The notes under the pieces were generated by a model, which searched no databases, had not been told where the DNA came from, and saw nothing but the letters and a program-made list of their open reading frames with translations. From assembly GCA_020050775.1 (NCBI GenBank), contig JAGVKC010000061.1:1-6573 (forward strand): 6,573 nucleotides of DNA. The letters are read 5' to 3'. The translations under genes and the position numbers were made by a program. This document shows positions 1 to 5,281 of the stretch, one piece after another. This stretch comes from Minisyncoccota bacterium. GTDB taxonomy: Bacteria; Patescibacteriota; Minisyncoccia; Phycocordibacterales; SBAW01. The first letter of the stretch is position 1; the number at the start of each line of letters is the position of its first letter.

Positions 1-597
1 GAATATATTGAAATGATCGTGTGCGAGCGGCGTTATTAAAAGATGCGCCGGGTGCATATGGAGGAATTTGCTGCGCGGGTCGGTATTGGAAGAAGGGTAT
101 TCGTCGCCCTCAAGTACAAATAATTCTCCATTGCCCATACGTGCTGCAGATGCGGGCGAGAGGGGCACTGCGCCTATGAGATACGAAGGATCTTTGCCTG
201 CAGATTCCAAACAGTGAGAGAGAAGTGCGGCGCTGGTGGACTTGCCGTAACTGCCTGCAACCACAATATTTTTTTTACCCATACTTACCTCTGCAAGCAC
301 TTCAGGGAAGGACATCATGCGTTTGCCGCTAGCATAGGCAGCTGCAACTTCAGCATTAATCTCAGGAACTAGTTTTGCGTTCTTCCCGATAACAATCAGA
401 TCTGCATCTGTAGGTATATTTTCGGCGGCATATGGCGTTCTATATGCCAGACCTTCGCGCTCAAGCATGGTGGAAATAGGCGGGTAGACCGCTTCGTCGG
501 AGCCAGTTACGGCAACTCCAGCGTCTTTAAGCAGCTTGGCAGTAGCGGACATACCAACGCCGCCGATGCCTATAAAATGGGCCTTTTTCCACTGCAT
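1..597 (-). CDS. Mpl/MurC-type Mur ligase, N-terminal part (runs off window)
   Basis: Mur ligases join amino acids or peptides to UDP-MurNAc in the cytoplasm using ATP. Mpl recycles a murein tripeptide in this way. The visible 199 residues open with a nucleotide-binding fold (HFIGIGGVGMSATAKLL, residues 7-23) like that of MurC and Mpl. A P-loop follows (AGSYGKST, 114-121), then EGDEY (163-167) and DPRSKFLHMHPAHLLITPLAHDH (173-195, key positions D173, R175, S176, K177, F178). Family knowledge: EADEYD followed by FDKRSKF is the Mpl signature, so this is closer to Mpl than to MurC. Oddities: the P-loop reads GSYGKS where GTHGKT is usual, and the usual N-N-L-E-F-D-H-A-D stretch reads T-P-L-A-H-D-H-F-N, so putative Mg/ATP contacts differ. 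The ATG at 597 gives the standard short leader before GIGG. It lacks a convincing Shine-Dalgarno site and lies 25 bases after the purF terminator. The C-terminal domain lies outside the window. Assignment to the Mur ligase family is firm; the exact substrate is not. Confidence 0.85.
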   Translation of the reverse strand, partial: MQWKKAHFIGIGGVGMSATAKLLKDAGVAVTGSDEAVYPPISTMLEREGLAYRTPYAAENIPTDADLIVIGKNAKLVPEINAEVAAAYASGKRMMSFPEVLAEVSMGKKNIVVAGSYGKSTSAALLSHCLESAGKDPSYLIGAVPLSPASAARMGNGELFVLEGDEYPSSNTDPRSKFLHMHPAHLLITPLAHDHFNIF

Positions 598-605
598 GTG
601 CTCAA

Positions 606-614
606 ACTGTAACA
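606..614 (-). promoter_or_regulatory. Extended -10 element before the Mur ligase gene
   Basis: On the minus strand the sequence TGTTACAGT (a TGn followed by TACAGT) ends 8 bases before the ATG of the Mur ligase gene. It lies directly after the U-tract of the purF terminator. If used, transcription would begin within a base or two of the start codon, giving a leaderless mRNA. No convincing -35 is visible, because that region falls in the terminator stem. Tentative. Confidence 0.3.
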
Positions 615-648
615 AAGAAAAAAGCCGGCGTCCCGTGGGACGCCGGCT
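614..648 (-). terminator. Intrinsic terminator of purF
   Basis: A perfect 12-bp stem (AGCCGGCGTCCC at 623-634 pairing with GGGACGCCGGCT at 637-648) closes on a nominal 2-base loop, which would open to 4. On the minus strand it is followed by TTTTTTCTTTG. It begins 4 bases after the purF stop codon. The A-rich side is only on the left, so it acts on leftward transcription. It is almost the same sequence as the terminator at 2052-2086. Confidence 0.93.
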
Positions 649-652
649 GTGT

Positions 653-1993
653 TTATGTGTGCCAATACTGGCCATCCATACATGCGAAGCAGAAGCTCTG
701 AGGGTTTGGCGAAAGTTTCTTCTGCACGTCGAGCGGAAGAAACTCTAAGCTGTCTGCGCCGGATTCTTCAAGAATCTTGCTCTTAGATTTTTGGGCCGAG
801 ATCAACTCTTCGATCTTGGGCGTATTTATGCCATACAAGCAGGGATGGAGTATCGGCGGGCTGCCGATACGGAGGTGTACTTCTTTTGCACCGTAGTGTC
901 TCAGCTTCGCAACAATCTTTGGGGCTGTAGTGCCTCGGACGATCGAGTCGTCTACCACTACGATTTTCTTACCCTCGATTGCATGCGGGGCAAAGTGGAA
1001 CTTTTGCGAAAGAATCGAGTCCCGTTTTGCCTGTGTTGCTGCGATGAAGGTTCGTCCCACATAATGGCTGCGCACGATTACTTGCCGCTCTACTCCTGAT
1101 CGGCCGCTTCGCGCATAGCCACGGGCTATCCATGTTGCGCTGTCTGGCACGGGCGTGACGATGTCAGCACCTTCTGTTGGGCAGTGTACTTCAAGCGCTT
1201 GTCCGAGCCGGTTTCGATATTCGTCCACCGGTTCGCCGAAAGTTTTGCTTGTCGGTAGAGCATAGTAGTTGCCTTCAAAGCGACATTTTTTCTCCATGCC
1301 CTCTGGGTCTCCAAACTGCCAGGGTAGCCCACCCTGAGTGCTCAAGACATACATTTCACCAGGATTGATGTCGCGCACGAAGCGGACATCAAGTCCTCCG
1401 AAACCGGAAGTTTCAGAACAGATAAAATAACTGTCATCAAGTTCGCCAAGACAGAGCGGCCGATTGCTCGTTGGATCTACTACGGCGATTAGGCAGTCAG
1501 GAAAAAGAATACCCAGCGTATAACTTCCCTTTAGCATCCGGAACACTTGCTTGAGATCTTTTTCCAGATTGCCGCTGTATTCATTCTCGATGAGACGCAC
1601 AATATATTCGCTGTCCATCGACGTCTTCATCGGGCAGTGGTCAAGCTTTCTGTGGAGCTCGCCAGTGTTAGTGAGGTTGCCATTATGCGCAAGCACAAAG
1701 GGGGTCCCACCCAAACTTCCTTCGATCGGCTGGATATTCTCCCGCGTAGGATCATCTTCAGTAGTAGGGTAGCGGATGTGTCCGAGCGCGTGTTGCCCGT
1801 GCAACCTGTCGAGAGTTTTTTGATCAGCAAACACTTGCCGGGCCAATCCTTCGCCTCTGTGGCTATAGAGATTTTTCCCGTCAGTAGTACTGATCCCCGC
1901 ATAATCGATGGCACGATGTTGAATGCCGTGCAGTCCGATTACCGTAAGTTCAGCTGCTTTCCGTGCGCCAAAGACGCCAAAAATGCCGCACAT
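653..1993 (-). CDS. purF: Amidophosphoribosyltransferase PurF
   Basis: PurF catalyses the first committed step of purine biosynthesis: PRPP and glutamine give phosphoribosylamine, glutamate and pyrophosphate. The protein is 446 residues, a little shorter than usual. The N-terminal glutaminase half has the nucleophile Cys2 (MCGIFGVFG), GHIRYPTT (71-78), HNGNLTN (103-109) and the DSE motif (127-129). The phosphoribosyltransferase half has PVPDS (281-285), the flexible loop YVGRTFI (311-317) and the PRPP loop VVVDDSIVRGTT (345-356). Four cysteines (C237, C385, C435, C438) match the [4Fe-4S] ligands of the Bacillus-type enzyme. The frame is open up to 2074, but the start at 1993 is chosen because AAGGAG lies 5 bases upstream and Cys2 must become N-terminal. 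No propeptide is therefore needed, unlike in Bacillus. Odd: the usual QHRGQ-x-x-AGI motif reads QHRAIDYAGI (25-34), with the conserved Gly replaced by Ala. The gene stands between two terminators, so it is probably monocistronic. No other purine gene is in view. Confidence 0.96.
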   Translation of the reverse strand: MCGIFGVFGARKAAELTVIGLHGIQHRAIDYAGISTTDGKNLYSHRGEGLARQVFADQKTLDRLHGQHALGHIRYPTTEDDPTRENIQPIEGSLGGTPFVLAHNGNLTNTGELHRKLDHCPMKTSMDSEYIVRLIENEYSGNLEKDLKQVFRMLKGSYTLGILFPDCLIAVVDPTSNRPLCLGELDDSYFICSETSGFGGLDVRFVRDINPGEMYVLSTQGGLPWQFGDPEGMEKKCRFEGNYYALPTSKTFGEPVDEYRNRLGQALEVHCPTEGADIVTPVPDSATWIARGYARSGRSGVERQVIVRSHYVGRTFIAATQAKRDSILSQKFHFAPHAIEGKKIVVVDDSIVRGTTAPKIVAKLRHYGAKEVHLRIGSPPILHPCLYGINTPKIEELISAQKSKSKILEESGADSLEFLPLDVQKKLSPNPQSFCFACMDGQYWHT

Positions 1994-1998
1994 GGGCA

Positions 1999-2004
1999 CT
2001 CCTT
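1999..2004 (-). promoter_or_regulatory. Shine-Dalgarno site of purF
   Basis: AAGGAG on the minus strand sits 5 bases before the ATG at 1993. It settles the start in favour of MCGIF. The longer reading starting at 2074 would begin inside the preceding terminator stem. Confidence 0.9.
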
Positions 2005-2032
2005 TTTGTGTGAGAAGAGCGAATCTACCGTG

Positions 2033-2038
2033 AGTATA
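2033..2038 (-). promoter_or_regulatory. Candidate -10 box of purF
   Basis: TATACT on the minus strand lies between the upstream terminator and the purF Shine-Dalgarno site. It predicts a leader of about 30 bases. The -35 region would fall in the T-rich tail of the terminator and is a poor match, so the box is plausible but unproven. Confidence 0.4.
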
Positions 2039-2051
2039 CGCTTCAATAGGG

Positions 2052-2086
2052 AAAAGAAAAAGCCGGCGTCTCATGAGACGCCGGCT
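2052..2086 (-). terminator. Intrinsic terminator of the YfiH/PgeF-like gene
   Basis: A perfect 12-bp stem (AGCCGGCGTCTC at 2061-2072 with GAGACGCCGGCT at 2075-2086) is followed on the minus strand by TTTTCTTTTC. It starts 5 bases after the stop codon of the upstream gene. It differs from the purF terminator by one compensated base pair and one loop base. Confidence 0.92.
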
Positions 2087-2091
2087 GTCAT

Positions 2092-2943
2092 TTAGTTGCG
2101 CACGACTGCTACCAGGTATCGTCCGCCACCTTTGCGGGTGGTTGGGAGCTCATCAGCGAGATAGCAGTGTTCCATATGGATGTTCTCCGCAGGAACGCCG
2201 TACTGCATGAACTGTGCTCGGACGATTTTTGGAAGATCGATACGTACGCCACTACTGTGCGTACGAGCACATGCGCACCCGTATGCACTTCTGATCATTC
2301 CTGCCGCAGCTTGATTGTACGCACCATGCTGTGGGTGATCGAACGGGTGATCGAAGTTTTTCGGCTTAATAAAGAAGAGTGGCCATGCATGGACACGTTC
2401 GAGCGCTTCTTCGTGGCCTAATAAGCCAAGCTCATGCGCTATGCTGTCGACGACACTCCTGTGTTTGCGAGCTGAGGATTTCCCATAGCTCTCAATCCAC
2501 ATGCGGTCGAGGACAGATTCCCGACCACAATGAGCGAATACCATTAGACTTCCAAGCGTAACGACAAGCACCCCACATCCTCCAGCGCTAAATATCCCAG
2601 CATCCCGGGGTTGCGGAATAAGTGTGGCGTCAGCAGGTTTCTCTTTGTTGCGGTAAAGGTAGACCGGCCCAGGTAACACAATCTCCTGATCGAGTAACCA
2701 CGGATCGATATATGCCCCGTTAAATTCAACTGGGCTCGGTCCGAATGCGCGACGTACCCCAATATTCTGCAGAGCCTTACCGACCTGCAGTGCAAATTGA
2801 GGATTTAGGTGTTCATCGCCAGCACTTTTTAGTTTCGCGAGCGACCAGTGGTTCCCTTGAAAACATGCAGCTCTGAAGGGGCCTAGGTTTTGGTTAACGA
2901 GCGGGGAGATGCTATCTTCCTGCTCGCGTGAAGTGTCAAGCAT
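2092..2943 (-). CDS. Divergent YfiH/PgeF (laccase-domain) family protein
   Basis: This 283-residue cytoplasmic-looking protein resembles the YfiH/YlmD/PgeF family ('multicopper polyphenol oxidase', CNF1-like fold). The match rests on SAGGCGVLVVTLGSLMVFAHCGRES (119-143), which lines up with the family's ADC...LLV...AHAGWRG core, and on a C-terminal RIDLPKIVRAQFMQYGVPAENI (234-255) followed by C260, TTRKGG (268-273) and GRYLVAVV (274-281), as in the family's C-terminal block. Family knowledge: members bind Zn through His, Cys, His. PgeF prevents serine misincorporation into murein precursors, and the LACC1/FAMIN branch acts on purine nucleosides. Cys123 and His138 are present. The upstream QVHG motif carrying the first His is not apparent, and AHCGRE replaces AHAGWRG. 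The N-terminal third matches nothing I recognise. The start at 2943 has AGGAG 6 bases upstream. The gene is flanked by its own promoter and terminator, beside purF. Family assignment is moderate; function is open. Confidence 0.6.
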   Translation of the reverse strand: MLDTSREQEDSISPLVNQNLGPFRAACFQGNHWSLAKLKSAGDEHLNPQFALQVGKALQNIGVRRAFGPSPVEFNGAYIDPWLLDQEIVLPGPVYLYRNKEKPADATLIPQPRDAGIFSAGGCGVLVVTLGSLMVFAHCGRESVLDRMWIESYGKSSARKHRSVVDSIAHELGLLGHEEALERVHAWPLFFIKPKNFDHPFDHPQHGAYNQAAAGMIRSAYGCACARTHSSGVRIDLPKIVRAQFMQYGVPAENIHMEHCYLADELPTTRKGGGRYLVAVVRN

Positions 2944-2949
2944 CCCTCT

Positions 2950-2954
2950 CTCCT
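2950..2954 (-). promoter_or_regulatory. Shine-Dalgarno site of the YfiH/PgeF-like gene
   Basis: AGGAG on the minus strand, within a purine run AGGAGAGAGGG, lies 6 bases before the ATG at 2943 and supports that start. Confidence 0.85.
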
Positions 2955-2976
2955 ATGTAAGAACGTACCTTTTTGC

Positions 2977-3005
2977 ACGATACATTTATTTTTTACTTTT
3001 GTCAA
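2977..3005 (-). promoter_or_regulatory. Leftward sigma-70-type promoter of the YfiH/PgeF-like gene
   Basis: On the minus strand a consensus -35 TTGACA (3005-3000) is followed after exactly 17 bases by TATCGT (2982-2977), a 4/6 match to the -10 consensus. The spacer is A-rich. The predicted leader is about 27 bases and contains the Shine-Dalgarno site. This is the best promoter in the window. Confidence 0.75.
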
Positions 3006-3019
3006 AAACATGCTAGGGT
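2992..3019 (+). promoter_or_regulatory. Rightward promoter of the rsmI operon (extended -10)
   Basis: TGCTAGGGT (3011-3019) fits an extended -10 (TGn followed by TAnnnT). A weak -35 TTTACT (2992-2997) sits 16 bases upstream. The -10 ends 9 bases before the rsmI ATG, so the transcript would have almost no leader. The region overlaps the leftward promoter. A small dyad, TGCTA-GGG-TAGCA (3011-3023), covers the -10. Confidence 0.5.
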
Positions 3020-3028
3020 AGCACTGTC

Positions 3029-3706
3029 ATGAAATTATCTGTTGTGGCCACCCCCATAGGCAACCTTGAAGACATTACGCTGCGCGCCCTACGCACTCTT
3101 AAGGAAGCCGAGGTGATAGCCTGCGAAGATACGCGCGTCACCAAGAAATTGCTGTCGCATTTTGATATTTCGACTCCGATTATTTCGTTTCATGCAAACA
3201 GCGGGGAAAAGGGCGTAGAGAAAATACTCGCGTTACTCCGCAGCGGCAAGCATGTGGCTCTTGTTTCAGACGCGGGTACTCCCGGACTCTCGGATCCAGG
3301 TGCCATACTTGTGTCCCATGCGCGCGAACAGTTCGGCGAAGAACTGAAAATCGAAACTATTGCCGGTGCTTCAGCGCTAGCTGCAGCTATAGCTATTGCA
3401 GGACTGAAAGTCTCATCTTTTATGTTCTACGGATTTCTGCCTCTTAAAAAAGGAAGGCAGAAACTCATACAGCAGATGGCGCTAGAGGAGCGGGCAAGTA
3501 TATGTTTTGAGTCTACACACCGCATACTCAAGCTGATAGAGGTGTTAGCGACGCATGCGCCAAAGCGCCGTATCGGGCTCTATAGAGAACTCACAAAACT
3601 CTATGAAGAGGCAATAGTAGGGGACGCTCAAAAGGTTCAGGAAGTGCTTGTCGCTAACCCGCAAAAACAGCGCGGAGAGTTTGTAGTTATAGTGGAAGCT
3701 CTGTAA
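3029..3706 (+). CDS. rsmI: 16S rRNA (cytidine-1402-2'-O)-methyltransferase RsmI
   Basis: RsmI uses S-adenosylmethionine to 2'-O-methylate C1402 in the decoding centre of 16S rRNA. The tetrapyrrole-methylase-type fold is clear: VATPIGNL (6-13), CEDTR (32-36), VSDAGTPGLSDPG (79-91), the SAM-binding segment IAGASALAAAIAIAG (111-125), FYGFLP (133-138), YRELTKLYEE (185-194) and RGEFVVIVE (215-223). At 225 residues it ends right after the catalytic domain and lacks the extra C-terminal segment of the E. coli protein (about 286 residues). The usual PGxSA reads AGASA. There is no good Shine-Dalgarno site; only AGGG lies 10 bases upstream, and it overlaps the -10 box. The next gene begins 9 bases downstream, so this is the first gene of a rightward operon. 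Identity is certain from the motifs. Confidence 0.97.
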   Translation: MKLSVVATPIGNLEDITLRALRTLKEAEVIACEDTRVTKKLLSHFDISTPIISFHANSGEKGVEKILALLRSGKHVALVSDAGTPGLSDPGAILVSHAREQFGEELKIETIAGASALAAAIAIAGLKVSSFMFYGFLPLKKGRQKLIQQMALEERASICFESTHRILKLIEVLATHAPKRRIGLYRELTKLYEEAIVGDAQKVQEVLVANPQKQRGEFVVIVEAL

Positions 3707-3715
3707 TTTAGACTC

Positions 3716-3973
3716 ATGTCAAAGGAAATGACGGTAATCGCGCTCGGGTTGTGGGTTATTATCATTCCGTATTTGGGCGTTCCAGGCTCCTGGAGAACAA
3801 CTCTTCTGGTGCTTACAGGTCTGGGAATTGTTGCCACAGGTTTTCTCATTCGTAGTGAAGGTCTTTCTCGCGGACGCTCGGCGTCGCATCACAATCCTTT
3901 CGTAGAGAATACTGCACCGCACGACACTTCCATGCACCATGAACAGAAAGAAGGAATCAATTCACGTAACTAG
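3716..3973 (+). CDS. Small two-helix membrane protein of unknown function
   Basis: I recognise this only as a type of tiny membrane protein often seen in Parcubacteria-like genomes; no function can be given. Its 85 residues form a hydrophobic hairpin: helix 1 at about 5-19 (MTVIALGLWVIIIPY), a GVPGSW turn (21-26), helix 2 at about 28-45, then a polar, His-rich tail of 40 residues. It begins 9 bases after rsmI with no Shine-Dalgarno site and overlaps the next gene by 35 bases in another frame. Translation coupled to its neighbours is therefore likely, as is production alongside the membrane-anchored DUF4015 protein. A partnership between the two is inference from position only. The alternative ATG at residue 5 has its AAGGA too close to be used. 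Confidence 0.8.
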   Translation: MSKEMTVIALGLWVIIIPYLGVPGSWRTTLLVLTGLGIVATGFLIRSEGLSRGRSASHHNPFVENTAPHDTSMHHEQKEGINSRN

Positions 3974-5201
3974 AGGCTACGCATCTTGGGTGTTTCTTTT
4001 CGTACTAGGAGCGGGCGCGGCGGTGCTTGCATACCTGGCTCTTCCGTCTATTTTTGCCGTCTCGTATTCTGAGATGCCTGCAGCAGCAGGCACGTCAACA
4101 CCGGTTCGTGCAAAAAAAGAAGAACCAAAACCACTTGCAAAGCATCTGCCTGCACCGGAGTCTCTAAAGGCGATCTATATGTCGCAGTGCGTTGTCGGTA
4201 CGCCCTCATTCCGCGAGTCGCTCGTGAAGTTTATAGACGAGACAGAGTTAAATGCGGTAGTGATAGATATAAAAGACTACACAGGAAAAATTTCCTTTAC
4301 GACCGAAAATCCAAAACTAAAAGATTCTGTTTCAGACGCGTGTGGCGCGCGCGACATGCGCACGTTCATTGAACTTTTGCATAGTAAAAATGTTTTTGTC
4401 ATCGGACGCATAACCGTGTTTCAGGATCCCTATTATTCTTCGACGCACCCAGAATTGGCTGTGAAGCGCAAAGACAATGGCGGTACATGGAAAGACCGCA
4501 AAGGCCTCGCATTCATCGATGTTGGCGCCAAACCGTTCTGGGACTACATCATCGAACTTGGAAAAGAATCCTACGAAATCGGATTCGACGAACTGAACTT
4601 CGACTACGTCCGTTTTCCATCCGATGGCGACATGGCGAACACGTTTTACTCTCAGAGCGTAGGTAAGAGCAAGCCCCAGGCGCTTGAAGAATTCTTTGAA
4701 TACCTTTCGCTTAATTTGCGCCCTACGGGCGCAGCGCTCTCGGCGGATCTCTTCGGTATGACGACGACCAATACTGATGATCTGGGTATTGGCCAGGTGC
4801 TCGAGCGTGCGCTCCCGTACTTTGACCGTATTTATCCGATGGTCTATCCCTCGCATTATCCAAATGACTTTAATGGTTGGAAGGACCCCAACGCGTATAC
4901 ATACGACCTGATGAAGTACGTGGTGGAAGCGGCGGTGCGCCGCACGGTAGCAGCAACCACTACTGTGCCCGGCTTTACACACACAGCTATTGCGTCTACA
5001 TCTCCGCAGCTCTACGAAAAACCAGTGTATGAAAAAGGAAAAATAGTTCCGTGGCTGCAGGACTTTGATTACCCAGTGGATTACACTCCCGCTATGGTGC
5101 GCAACCAGATACAAGCGACCTACGACGCGGGCCTTACCTCATACATTTTCTGGGATGCAGGAAATAAATATTCCAGTTTGCGCCAGGTACTTTCGCAGTA
5201 G
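3939..5201 (+). CDS. Membrane-anchored DUF4015 putative glycoside hydrolase
   Basis: The 420-residue protein has a basic N-terminus, one membrane segment (about 17-39), a Pro/Ala/Lys-rich linker (47-72), then a TIM-barrel-like domain of the DUF4015 'putative glycosyl hydrolase' family facing outside the cell. Landmarks are NAVVIDIKDYTGKI (105-118), GRITVFQDP (156-164), the hallmark GFDELNFDYVRFPSDG (215-230), LSADLFG (267-273), YPMVYPSHYP (299-308), PWLQDFDY (371-378) and YIFWDAG (402-408). The acidic residues in DELNFDYVRFP are likely active-site residues by analogy; the substrate is unknown, with cell-surface glycan or exopolysaccharide as guesses. No Shine-Dalgarno site precedes the ATG. 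The start is chosen because it gives the basic leader before the membrane helix, and translation is probably coupled to the overlapping small gene. The next in-frame starts would cut into the helix. Confidence 0.87.
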   Translation: MNRKKESIHVTRGYASWVFLFVLGAGAAVLAYLALPSIFAVSYSEMPAAAGTSTPVRAKKEEPKPLAKHLPAPESLKAIYMSQCVVGTPSFRESLVKFIDETELNAVVIDIKDYTGKISFTTENPKLKDSVSDACGARDMRTFIELLHSKNVFVIGRITVFQDPYYSSTHPELAVKRKDNGGTWKDRKGLAFIDVGAKPFWDYIIELGKESYEIGFDELNFDYVRFPSDGDMANTFYSQSVGKSKPQALEEFFEYLSLNLRPTGAALSADLFGMTTTNTDDLGIGQVLERALPYFDRIYPMVYPSHYPNDFNGWKDPNAYTYDLMKYVVEAAVRRTVAATTTVPGFTHTAIASTSPQLYEKPVYEKGKIVPWLQDFDYPVDYTPAMVRNQIQATYDAGLTSYIFWDAGNKYSSLRQVLSQ

Positions 5202-5206
5202 CGGAG

Positions 5207-5274
5207 GTATATCCCGTGAGATAGTGCTTTTTATTAACCACTACAGGAAGATTAAAATATCTCACGGGGTATAC
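5207..5274. repeat. 17-bp inverted repeat with 34-base spacer
   Basis: The left arm GTATATCCCGTGAGATA (5207-5223) and right arm TATCTCACGGGGTATAC (5258-5274) are reverse complements at 16 of 17 positions. The single mismatch would be a G-U pair in RNA. It fills most of the 80-base gap between the DUF4015 and ATPase genes. There is no T-run after the right arm, so it is not a standard terminator. The right arm overlaps the TATACT -10-like box. It may be an operator pair (arms offset by 51 bp, about five helical turns) or an RNA hairpin near the ATPase start. Confidence 0.8.
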
Positions 5275-5275
5275 T
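5270..5275 (+). promoter_or_regulatory. Candidate -10 box of the ATPase gene
   Basis: TATACT ends 6 bases before the GTG start at 5282, which would give a leaderless or near-leaderless mRNA. No good -35 is visible at 16-18 bases upstream, so use would need an activator or other contacts. A second TAAAAT (5253-5258) with TTTATT 17 bases upstream is an alternative. Confidence 0.35.
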
Positions 5276-5281
5276 GAAGGG

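Larger units (their letters stand above)
5203..5277 (+). other. Possible leader mini-ORFs inside the inverted-repeat region
   Basis: GGAGG (5203-5207) is followed 8 bases later by GTG-AGA-TAG (5216-5224). The last base of that stop begins another GTG (5224), which opens a 17-codon frame ending in TGA at 5275-5277, five bases before the ATPase GTG. This is an arrangement that could act as a leader peptide, but such short frames arise easily by chance. Confidence 0.15.

Noticed and set aside
1994..2074. N-terminal extension of purF by 27 codons
   Set aside because: It would start inside the upstream terminator stem, has no Shine-Dalgarno site, and would bury the catalytic Cys2. The ATG at 1993 has AAGGAG 5 bases upstream.
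1547..2095. 182-codon plus-strand reading frame opposite purF
   Set aside because: It lies antisense to a well-conserved gene, shows no family motif, and crosses the terminator hairpin.
3728..3973. Alternative start of the small membrane protein at its fifth codon
   Set aside because: The AAGGA there is only one base from the ATG, too close for use, and the first ATG keeps a charged N-terminus before the helix.
4717..4733. Hairpin TGCGCCC-TAC-GGGCGCA
   Set aside because: It is inside the DUF4015 coding region, has no T-run, and encodes ordinary residues of the protein (around LRPTGA).
4332..5114. 260-codon minus-strand reading frame opposite the DUF4015 gene
   Set aside because: Its composition is rich in Arg, His, Cys and Val, as expected of a shadow frame, and the sense strand carries clear conserved motifs.
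5207..5281. Inverted repeat as an intrinsic terminator for the DUF4015 gene
   Set aside because: The loop is 34 bases and neither arm is followed by a T-tract on either strand.
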